The position numbers and the translations under genes are program-made. A DNA stretch of 64,000 nucleotides. Source: Huiozyma naganishii CBS 8797. Its lineage: Eukaryota; Ascomycota; Saccharomycetes; Saccharomycetales; Saccharomycetaceae. Location of the stretch: assembly GCF_000348985.1 (NCBI RefSeq), contig NC_035930.1, positions 124,001 through 188,000 on the forward strand, read 5' to 3'. Positions 1 through 7,623 of this stretch are shown in pieces; the first letter of the stretch is position 1, and every line of letters begins with the position of its first letter. The notes under the pieces were generated by a model. That model saw only the letters and a program-made list of their open reading frames with translations, searched no databases and was not told the origin of the DNA.

Positions 1-562
1 CGACATGGAATTTGACCTCCAAAATTCAATCATCCACAGGATTCAAAAGTTGGTCAAGGAGTCCCTGAAAACGTATTTTAAAACAGAATCCTGGGTCCTC
101 AGTGAAACTTTGAACGACGCTCCTAAAACCGAAGTTATTAGTGCAATCAACCTCCTAAGGAAAGTCATTACAAAACTCTCAGCATTGAATATCCCCGAGA
201 ATATCTTGTTTAACATTAAAAACGAGTTACTCAACATCATCGTAAATTACTTCCTCGAGTCCATACTGAAATTGAACAGGTTCAACCAGCAGGGACTGGC
301 CCAGTTTAACTTGGATTTCTGTGCCGTCAAGGACACATTGGAACTACCTGAAGATTTATATAACGTTCAGGAAGCCATCCTATTGGAAATTCTAAAAGTC
401 TTGACGTTGAAGTACGATTCCCATGTCTCGAAATTTATCTCATCCTCATACATCAAAAACGGCGAGTTCCAAAGCTTGAGAGACTACTTATCGATACGGT
501 GGTTGAAAGACACAGAAATTCAGGATGCATTATACAGGGTTAGTTATGGGAATATTATCTGA
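1..562 (+). CDS. TIP20: Tip20 C-terminal part (partial, runs off the left edge)
   Basis: Only the last ~187 residues are in the window; the frame is open to base 1, so the ATG at position 5 is internal. The visible part is helical with no catalytic motif, as expected for a rod-shaped tether. In S. cerevisiae Tip20 is an ER-membrane subunit of the Dsl1 tethering complex that receives COPI vesicles from the Golgi (family knowledge). The identification rests mainly on gene order: in S. cerevisiae TIP20 lies convergent to ROG1, followed by MRF1 and GPI10, and the same order and orientations are seen here. The sequence alone would only support a weak RINT1/Tip20-family call. It ends with TGA and is 61 bp from the ROG1 stop. 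Confidence 0.8.
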   Translation, partial: DMEFDLQNSIIHRIQKLVKESLKTYFKTESWVLSETLNDAPKTEVISAINLLRKVITKLSALNIPENILFNIKNELLNIIVNYFLESILKLNRFNQQGLAQFNLDFCAVKDTLELPEDLYNVQEAILLEILKVLTLKYDSHVSKFISSSYIKNGEFQSLRDYLSIRWLKDTEIQDALYRVSYGNII

Positions 563-623
563 GACTACGCGTGTGATACAGATATATAAATGTATTCCAT
601 ATGTAATAACGAAGACAAGTTTG

Positions 624-2621
624 TCACAGGAGATCACTATTATTCTCCTCGTACTGTAGCACTTGATCCGCCGGATCAGTTTGCGATATCATGCTACTTT
701 GAGAGGAGAACCTTCTTTTCGCAAAGCTTTCTAACATGTCACTCATCGTTGACAACATCCCTGTCGGACCCTCATCAAACAAGCTACACCCTTCCGTCTT
801 CGAGATCCAGGAGCAATCTTCGTAATTTGTACAAGTGAGTTCTGGAGCGTCTGAAATTTCATTTTCTTCTTCACCGTTAAAATGCTGACTTATTAGATGA
901 TCTACCACAGGCCAGCCGTACGCGTTGGCAAATCTTCGTCTCACAATTATGTTGTTATGCGCGTCAGGTTTCAATGCCACAATGACTTTTCGCCAGGAAA
1001 GCCCCTTGTGCCAACGCTTAGCAATATACTCCTCCAATTTTTGGTATTTTTTCCTTTCAGCACCACTCACTGCAAAAGTCTCCAGTAAGATATTCTTGCT
1101 ATTGAACAGCTCTTTGTCCAACTCGATGTCGTTTTGGGGTAAGTCGGCCTCTGTGTAAACTTTATCGTGAATGATCACAGGTTTCCGTGAATCGGGGTTC
1201 ATTATATGTTCCTTCGTTGGTAGTGGTGGTATTAGAAGGGATGTTGCAGATTGAAGAAAAGATATCTTGGGAACTTTAGGGTTTTCCTTTGGAAACTTTT
1301 GAGGGGCCCACACGCTGAGCATCTTTGTGAAAGGAGATATGAAGCTACCACCAAAGAATGCAGTGTTATCAGACACAGAGACACTTTCCGCGGATCTATC
1401 TATATTTTTGTCCTCTAGCAAAGAGACAGCTACAGCATCGTAATTCAAAAATAACAACGATGCACTGTATAGTGGCACAATACCGTCGTTAATGGCATTG
1501 GCGTATAGTGTCCTCCTTTGAAATTTGGCCAGAACGCTTCTAACAGGCTCCCCTGGCAACAAGTACAGTAACGGTTTCTCCCAGTCTTTATTTACGCCGA
1601 GCCCTAAATCCAGTCCAGTTTTGCCTATCACTCCAAATGAGAGTAATCCCTTTATGTATGCGGGATTATCCGTTACAATACCCAAGAGTGGAGACGCTAT
1701 TGCAATGAAGTTCACCGGTTGCACTTTCTCAAAGAACCACGGGTGTTTCACCGCGATGTACGCTATGGCGAATGTTTGGATCAGCCCACCAAGCGAGTGA
1801 GCAACAAATGATATCTTGGTGACCTTTTCATCGTAGACGGTGTTGATGATGTATTCGGCCAGTTGTGTGCCCAGGTATTTCACGCCCTTTTCAGTTTGGC
1901 AGACGTTTCCAGAGTAACCGTCCACGACCAGCTGTTCATTCGGGTATTTGTCCTGTGCCTTGTAAATCTCTTCTTGTATGTAAATGAGATCTGACGTCAA
2001 ATTCGAGTGCAGTCCGTGCGTTAGGATCACAACGTGTTTAGGTTTGCCTCTGTAGTGTGATATCTGTGCCGGAAGTTTCCACAGGTCGAGTGTGTTCAAC
2101 CTGTCTACTGTCATCCTGTCCGAATATGTCACTAAACCTGGTGGTTCCACCACCGGACCCAGCACGCTCTCTCTCGTCCTCCCAACGGTGATCTCGAAAG
2201 AGACACTCGTGTTAGTCGCAAAGAGAATTTGGCTGAAGACATCTACGATCCATACGTATTTCCTTTCAATCCTATGCAGGGACAGTTCCACTGCCCTGTT
2301 CTGTTGTGCTTGCAGATTGGCTTCAAACTGAGGCTGGTCTGCGGATGCATGTATGTGTTGTGAGTGGTGGTAGTGTTTCGTTCTCACGTCAAAATACAGC
2401 ATATACGGCCCGATAAGGTACGCAGCCCTGAACGGCAGCGGTTCCATGTTCCGGACGTTCAACCACAGAGAGTCCAGGTTCAGATCTTCTGGGATCTCAT
2501 CAGAATCCAGTAGGGTATAAGTGATGACAAACCGTTCCACCTCCCCAATCTTCACCGCAGATTTGTAGTGGAAGAGCACGTTGTTGCTACCCTCGCGGTC
2601 ATTTCCGCTGTGACTGCTCAT
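624..2621 (-). CDS. ROG1: Rog1-type lipase (DUF676 serine hydrolase)
   Basis: The product is about 665 residues, close to the 685 of S. cerevisiae Rog1, a monoacylglycerol lipase linked to lipid turnover. I place the start at the ATG at 2621; the frame extends to 2669 but only with a non-ATG codon. The N-terminal part holds the conserved region around GPYMLYFDVRT and HHSQ; the alpha/beta-hydrolase core begins near residue 197 with VVILTHGL (oxyanion region). The nucleophile elbow is AHSLGG, with Ser near residue 276; the first position is Ala, where many lipases have Gly. It is convergent with TIP20 and in the same direction as MRF1, as in S. cerevisiae. A WGD paralogue (YDL109C type) is the main alternative, but neighbours favour ROG1. 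Confidence 0.93.
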   Translation of the reverse strand: MSSHSGNDREGSNNVLFHYKSAVKIGEVERFVITYTLLDSDEIPEDLNLDSLWLNVRNMEPLPFRAAYLIGPYMLYFDVRTKHYHHSQHIHASADQPQFEANLQAQQNRAVELSLHRIERKYVWIVDVFSQILFATNTSVSFEITVGRTRESVLGPVVEPPGLVTYSDRMTVDRLNTLDLWKLPAQISHYRGKPKHVVILTHGLHSNLTSDLIYIQEEIYKAQDKYPNEQLVVDGYSGNVCQTEKGVKYLGTQLAEYIINTVYDEKVTKISFVAHSLGGLIQTFAIAYIAVKHPWFFEKVQPVNFIAIASPLLGIVTDNPAYIKGLLSFGVIGKTGLDLGLGVNKDWEKPLLYLLPGEPVRSVLAKFQRRTLYANAINDGIVPLYSASLLFLNYDAVAVSLLEDKNIDRSAESVSVSDNTAFFGGSFISPFTKMLSVWAPQKFPKENPKVPKISFLQSATSLLIPPLPTKEHIMNPDSRKPVIIHDKVYTEADLPQNDIELDKELFNSKNILLETFAVSGAERKKYQKLEEYIAKRWHKGLSWRKVIVALKPDAHNNIIVRRRFANAYGWPVVDHLISQHFNGEEENEISDAPELTCTNYEDCSWISKTEGCSLFDEGPTGMLSTMSDMLESFAKRRFSSQSSMISQTDPADQVLQYEENNSDLL

Positions 2622-2854
2622 TTCGGTTCTCTCTCCTTCCCCCTCTCTCTCTAGATATATACAGGTCAATTACCACCCTTCAATCGCTGTGTCCAGGTCT
2701 CAACTCCGCATCAGCACCATCGACTGCCGCGTCTATCTCAAAACTCAACACAAACGCAGTTGCAGTCGTTGATCATCAACTTTTCACTTTTGTTCAAATT
2801 GAAGACGAAAGCGATGAGCACTTCACCGATGGTGGTGGTGTTAAGGATACGTGG

Positions 2855-4090
2855 TCAACTGTCGTCGTTCAGCAGTCGCTTGGCTTGCTCCGCGGTGTTG
2901 AATTGGGTCATTGCATTGATAACCTCGTCAAGACGCTCGCCCGAAAGGACGCCCGGGATATCATGCAAGGTGAACCCGCAACGGTGGTCCGTGAGCCTGT
3001 TCTGCGGGTAGTTGTACGTTCTGATCTTGTCTGACCTATTCGTCGTGGTAACCTGTTCCCTGCGGGCGGCCCTCTCGCGTGCCTCCTTTTCCGATCTCTC
3101 TTTCTCCGCAAGTCGGGACCTCAGCAGGGTGAACGCCTTGGTGCGGTTCTTCTGCTGCGACCGCTCGTCTTGCATCGAGACGACGATCCCAGAGGGGATA
3201 TGCGTCAGTCTTACTGCGGAGTCCGTAGTATTGACGTGCTGGCCACCCTTCCCGCTTGCGCGCTTGACGTCGACTCTGATTTCCCCCGGCTTGAAAGTCC
3301 GCTCGTAGGCGTCCACCTCCTTCGCGGATTCCTCGCCCATCTGTGGCAGCACCACGACTGCTGCTGTAGAAGTGTGCGTCCGGCCCTTGGTCTCTGTGTC
3401 CGGAACCCGTTGCACTCGGTGCACACCGGATTCGAAGCGGAGACGGTCGTACGACCCAGGTTCGTCGATGCTGAGAACGGCTGCGATGAGCCCGGACCCG
3501 GATTCGTTGCTTTGCTGGGACAGGATGTGGTACTTCCACCGTTTCTTGTGTGCGTAATTGATGTACATGTTCGTAAGGTCCTGCGTGAAGTTCATTGCCT
3601 CGACTCCGCCGACTCCAGGTCGCAATTCCATGAGGCACGGCTTCCCTGAAAACGCGGGCGGTGGAAGAAGCTCGCCGAGTAACCTCTCCGCGTATCCGTT
3701 GAACCGTGGAATCAGTTCTCTCAGTTCAGCCTCTGCTTCGGACTTCAGAGCCGGGTCCGTCGCCATCATGCCGTTCAGCTCTCTAATGTTCCCCAGGATC
3801 GACCTGTAGTGGCCTAACGTGTCCGTCACGGCGGACACTCTCGAGTACCGTATCTGTTTGTCCTCATCAAAGGTTTCCCCCCTCGAAAGGGACTCCTCCA
3901 GTAATGTTAGCTCCTTGCTATAGGATTCAGCCTTTGTGACTAGAGAATTGGGCAGCCGCTTGAGGTTCAGTTCATCTCCCACTAGCACCGAATAGAATAC
4001 TCGACCGTGCGGCACGAGACCTCCAGGGACACAATTTACACCCCTCGTCCGCTTGATAAGTAGCTTACCACCCCTCGCAATCATCCACAT
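2855..4090 (-). CDS. MRF1: Mitochondrial peptide chain release factor 1
   Basis: A 411-residue class I release factor, matching the ~413 of S. cerevisiae Mrf1. It terminates translation in the mitochondrial matrix at UAA and UAG. The catalytic GGQ motif lies at residues 282-284 within GKGGQHVN, and the codon-reading loop is HRVQRVPDTE, so the PxT tripeptide is Pro-Asp-Thr at 230-232, as in RF1-type factors. The first ~35 residues are rich in Arg and Lys with no acidic residue, which fits a mitochondrial targeting sequence. The ATG at 4090 is followed by a second ATG two codons on. It lies between ROG1 and GPI10 in the same direction, as in S. cerevisiae. GC content is high here, which creates long spurious open frames on both strands. 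Confidence 0.96.
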   Translation of the reverse strand: MWMIARGGKLLIKRTRGVNCVPGGLVPHGRVFYSVLVGDELNLKRLPNSLVTKAESYSKELTLLEESLSRGETFDEDKQIRYSRVSAVTDTLGHYRSILGNIRELNGMMATDPALKSEAEAELRELIPRFNGYAERLLGELLPPPAFSGKPCLMELRPGVGGVEAMNFTQDLTNMYINYAHKKRWKYHILSQQSNESGSGLIAAVLSIDEPGSYDRLRFESGVHRVQRVPDTETKGRTHTSTAAVVVLPQMGEESAKEVDAYERTFKPGEIRVDVKRASGKGGQHVNTTDSAVRLTHIPSGIVVSMQDERSQQKNRTKAFTLLRSRLAEKERSEKEARERAARREQVTTTNRSDKIRTYNYPQNRLTDHRCGFTLHDIPGVLSGERLDEVINAMTQFNTAEQAKRLLNDDS

Positions 4091-4253
4091 ACCCAGTGGT
4101 TCGTTTTATTTGCTATTGCTACTGGTTCCTCTAAGCTGTTCATCGTCTTCAATTAAAGGTGAACAAATCAGTTACACATCGACGATTGGACAGGTGTTGC
4201 CCCAAGATCGAAGCTTATATATCAGGGTCCCTCAGACGACGGTACACCAACAT

Positions 4254-5873
4254 CTACGTAAATTTATACACGATGATGTCGCCCGCTCTGCGCGAGTCCC
4301 AGTGACTGAGTGAATTAAAGAATCTCTTGTGCTCGACGTACCTGGACCCTGCCAGGTACTTTCTCATGAAACTGTCATCCAGGTGTTCAAAGACGACAAG
4401 GTACTGAGGCCATCTGTGTGTGTGCCCCTGTGCACCGACATTGACATCAGCGACCGCTGGGAATTCAGTCCTCATAAACTCTGCCACGTTGTTGTACAAC
4501 CGGTCGCTCTCATCCATGTAGTCATCTAGTTTCGTTAGTGCGTCGGTGTCATGCAGTAAATGCAAGGGCGGCTCGCATGTAATCGCCCATGCACCGTCGT
4601 CAATACTCTTCCTGTGTAGGAATGACTGCCACGGTGTGGAGTGACAGGGCATTACGAACCCGAGGCTGTCAATCTCCGGTTCGTCGTGCAGAAACTCCAT
4701 GACTCTTAGCGAGCCGGATTCATGATAATGGTCGATCGTGAACGATGCAGCAATGGATAGAACCGGGAGTATGTAGATAAGCACTCGCGGGATGTACTTG
4801 CGCAACCGTATGAACCCAAACGTCGACAAGAGCGTGAACAGTGGTTGTAGCGGGTAGATAAATCTAAACTCCTTGTGGTCCAGCAGCGAATACATCAAAA
4901 GATTGAAACCGATGACGAGCTTGATCGCGGTCATGGCGGAGATCAAAGTCTGCTGTTCCGCCCTGTAGCTGGATCGCGGGCGAGTCATCTCAAAGACGAA
5001 AAGAGGAATGCTGTAACCGAGCAGTATGGGCACACTTTGGCAGATGTGGAAATGCCACGGCGCTACCCCGTAAAACCTGGATAGTGGTGTCGTGAGATTG
5101 AATGCGATGAACTTGAAGATCGGGAATGTCAGTTCACCGTAGAAATGGTAATCTATCGCACAGTTCACCGCCAATGCAACCGCAAAGCATTGCATGACTC
5201 TCCAGGACAACATGCTCACTTGGTGGAATTGCCTCCTCCTGAGCAAGTTCGCTACCTGAACGGTTCCCAGGACAACCCATATGAGAGCGTTACTGGGTCG
5301 TTGCAGACAGGCAAACATTGCAATACACATAGCCAGTGATTGGCGTCTGGAGAGAACGTCGATTGCAGACCAGTCCCAAAGGTACAGCGAGACCGCGGTG
5401 AGGGTCATCTCGAATGAATTGACGAAACTCCTCGTGCTGAAGAAGCAATTGAAGAAATTGGAGGCTGTCAGCACCCCTGCTACAACGCGCACAATCCGCT
5501 CATCTCCAGATCTCTTCTCTCCAACGTGTCTGTACACAACTTCAACCGTCTTCACCGTGTAGTAGTCGCCCAGAACGGCAATAACCGCCATTATAACTTT
5601 CGGCGCATACAAAACCCCCATGTACTCGCACCACAGGGCACGGCTGGGGCAAAATAACGGCGCAATGCACTTGACCACCCTGTACACAACCTCAAAGACT
5701 GCCGGGAACGCATAGCTCCGCAGCCCGACGCGCCATTCCCACGTCAGCGCACCGTACCCAAACGCCTTGAAATGCGCTGGTTCCAACGCCTGCCAAAACT
5801 CGTCCGCCTGGAAGTACCCGTGCGTCACAACTGCATTGCACACCCGCCACACAACCAGCAGCAACAACAGCAT
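4254..5873 (-). CDS. GPI10: GPI mannosyltransferase 3 (third mannose)
   Basis: A 539-residue polytopic ER membrane protein of the GT22/ALG9-PIG-B family, which adds the third mannose to the GPI anchor precursor. The luminal signature QADEFWQ stands near residue 22, just after the first hydrophobic segment, and the family motif HKEFRFIYPLQPL lies in the second half; many hydrophobic stretches lie between. It is somewhat shorter than S. cerevisiae Gpi10 (616). It is divergent from DJP1, with 159 bp between the two chosen start codons. An in-frame ATG of the DJP1 frame lies inside the first 102 bp of this gene on the other strand. The identification is firm from motifs and from the neighbours ROG1, MRF1 and HUL5. 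Confidence 0.94.
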   Translation of the reverse strand: MLLLLLVVWRVCNAVVTHGYFQADEFWQALEPAHFKAFGYGALTWEWRVGLRSYAFPAVFEVVYRVVKCIAPLFCPSRALWCEYMGVLYAPKVIMAVIAVLGDYYTVKTVEVVYRHVGEKRSGDERIVRVVAGVLTASNFFNCFFSTRSFVNSFEMTLTAVSLYLWDWSAIDVLSRRQSLAMCIAMFACLQRPSNALIWVVLGTVQVANLLRRRQFHQVSMLSWRVMQCFAVALAVNCAIDYHFYGELTFPIFKFIAFNLTTPLSRFYGVAPWHFHICQSVPILLGYSIPLFVFEMTRPRSSYRAEQQTLISAMTAIKLVIGFNLLMYSLLDHKEFRFIYPLQPLFTLLSTFGFIRLRKYIPRVLIYILPVLSIAASFTIDHYHESGSLRVMEFLHDEPEIDSLGFVMPCHSTPWQSFLHRKSIDDGAWAITCEPPLHLLHDTDALTKLDDYMDESDRLYNNVAEFMRTEFPAVADVNVGAQGHTHRWPQYLVVFEHLDDSFMRKYLAGSRYVEHKRFFNSLSHWDSRRAGDIIVYKFT

Positions 5874-6032
5874 CCGTCGAGACCCGCTGGTGTAGCCACA
5901 ACAGAGCCACCAACCAGCACTAACTCTTCACTACTCTTCTCTTCATCAATTGATTACGAAAGCGACGAATTTGCAACAGATGAGAACCGGTTTGTGACCA
6001 ATCCTGCATCGAGGTGGTCTGGTCAGCGGACG

Positions 6033-7310
6033 ATGGTCGTGGACACTGGGTACTATGAGATCCTCGGGGTGACCCCCACTGCCACTGCGGTGGAGATCAA
6101 GAAGGCGTATCGGAAGAAGTCCGTGCAGGAGCACCCAGACAAGAACCGGGACGATCCGATGGCTACGGAGCGGTTCCAGGCGATATCGGAGGCTTACCAG
6201 GTGCTGAGTGACGAGGATCTGAGGGGCAAGTACGACAGGTTTGGGAAGACGGAGGCGGTGCCGAAGGGCGGGTTTGAGGACGCTGCGGAACAGTTTTCGG
6301 TGATCTTTGGAGGTGATGCCTTTGCATCGTACATCGGGGAGTTGCAACTGCTGAAGAACCTGCAGCGGACGGAGGAGCTGAGTGCCGAGGACGAGAGGGA
6401 GAAGAAACGGGAGGAGGAGGAGAAGGCGAAGACGAAGACGGAAGGTGAGCCGCTAGCAGGAAGTAACGAATCGAAGCCCGCGGCGAACGGCGGTGCAGAC
6501 CAGAACGTGGCCCTTCACAATGGGGACACGGTGGCCGATGGCAAGACCGGTGCTGAGGCGGAGGCCAGTAGCAAGAAGAAGACGAAGGTGGAATTGTTTG
6601 AAGAGGAGCAGGAGGAGGAGAAACGGAAACGGATCATCGAGTTGAGCCAGGTTCTGATAGACAGGCTGTCCATCCTGACGGAGAGCTCCTACGACGACGC
6701 CTGCAAGATGTCCTTCGAGCGGAAGTTTGAGGAGGAGGCCAATCTGCTGAAGATGGAGTCCTTCGGGCTCGATATCCTGCACACCATCGGCGAGGTGTAC
6801 TACGAGCAGGCGAAGATCTTCCTTGGGTCGCAGAATTTGTTCGGTTGGGGGGGATTGTTCCACTCGATGCGGGCGAAAGGTGGGCTTGTGATGGACACGC
6901 TGCGGACTGTATCCGCTGCAATCGATGCGCAGAGCACGATGAAGGAACTCGAGAAGATGAAGACGGCAACGGAGAACGACACGCCGTTACTGGATAAGAA
7001 CGGCGTCGAGATCGCGAAACCGTCACCAGAGGAGGTAGCACAGCAGGAGCAGCTTCTTATGGGCAAAGTGCTCTCCGCTGCGTGGTACGGGTCCAAGTTC
7101 GAGATTATGTCCACGTTGCGCGCCGTATGCGACACAGTGCTGAATGACGAGTCTGCAGGGGTCCCCACAAGGATAAGAAGAGCAGAGGCACTGAAACTCC
7201 TCGGGAAAGTGTTCCAGCGGTCCTTCCGGACCAAAGTGGAGCAAGAGGAGGCACAGGTGTTCGAAGAGCTGGTCACAGAGGCAACCAAGAAGAAGAAGCA
7301 TTCCAATTGA
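6033..7310 (+). CDS. DJP1: Type III J-protein for peroxisomal import
   Basis: A 425-residue cytosolic J-domain protein (432 in S. cerevisiae). The J domain covers residues ~5-72 with HPD at 34-36; then comes a conserved block (GGFEDAAEQFSVIFGGDAF), a charged Lys/Glu linker, and the long DnaJ-X C-terminal domain ending in a Lys-rich tail. Djp1 helps Hsp70 in peroxisomal matrix import and in ER-to-mitochondria rerouting of proteins. I chose the ATG at 6033 because homology begins there; the frame stays open upstream to an ATG at 5772, which would add 87 low-complexity residues and overlap GPI10. In S. cerevisiae DJP1 is YIR004W and not next to GPI10 or HUL5, so its position here is a difference in gene order. 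The related CAJ1 is a poorer match. Confidence 0.94.
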   Translation: MVVDTGYYEILGVTPTATAVEIKKAYRKKSVQEHPDKNRDDPMATERFQAISEAYQVLSDEDLRGKYDRFGKTEAVPKGGFEDAAEQFSVIFGGDAFASYIGELQLLKNLQRTEELSAEDEREKKREEEEKAKTKTEGEPLAGSNESKPAANGGADQNVALHNGDTVADGKTGAEAEASSKKKTKVELFEEEQEEEKRKRIIELSQVLIDRLSILTESSYDDACKMSFERKFEEEANLLKMESFGLDILHTIGEVYYEQAKIFLGSQNLFGWGGLFHSMRAKGGLVMDTLRTVSAAIDAQSTMKELEKMKTATENDTPLLDKNGVEIAKPSPEEVAQQEQLLMGKVLSAAWYGSKFEIMSTLRAVCDTVLNDESAGVPTRIRRAEALKLLGKVFQRSFRTKVEQEEAQVFEELVTEATKKKKHSN

Positions 7311-7623
7311 GTCAAGAGTAGCATACCCGCAATAAATAACCTCCCCTCATGATCATCATCTCCGCTAATATATACATACACAAGCACACGTACCGCCATG
7401 AGTAAGTAATTATGAACCGTGGGAACAGAACAGATACAAATACGCTCTCTCTGTTAACTGAGCGTCTGTTCAATGGTTTGTTCACTTTTAATCACTGGAT
7501 TATTTAATATCTAAGAGGGTGTTGTAATCGATGGCAAACTCTGTTCAGCAGCGGGTTTGGGATAGGAGAGTGCGTCTGGTTGACCGGTTCCCGTGCTCGT
7601 TACTTCTTTGATTTACCGTGACA
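7311..7623. other. Intergenic, DJP1 end to HUL5 start
   Basis: A 313-bp gap between two genes in the same direction. It must hold the DJP1 3' end and the HUL5 promoter. There are TA-rich stretches near 7330-7375 that could serve in polyadenylation. I see no further gene. Confidence 0.5.

Noticed and set aside
3036..3638. 200-codon frame overlapping MRF1 on the same strand
   Set aside because: It is Arg/His-rich out-of-frame translation of MRF1, which is intact in its own frame.
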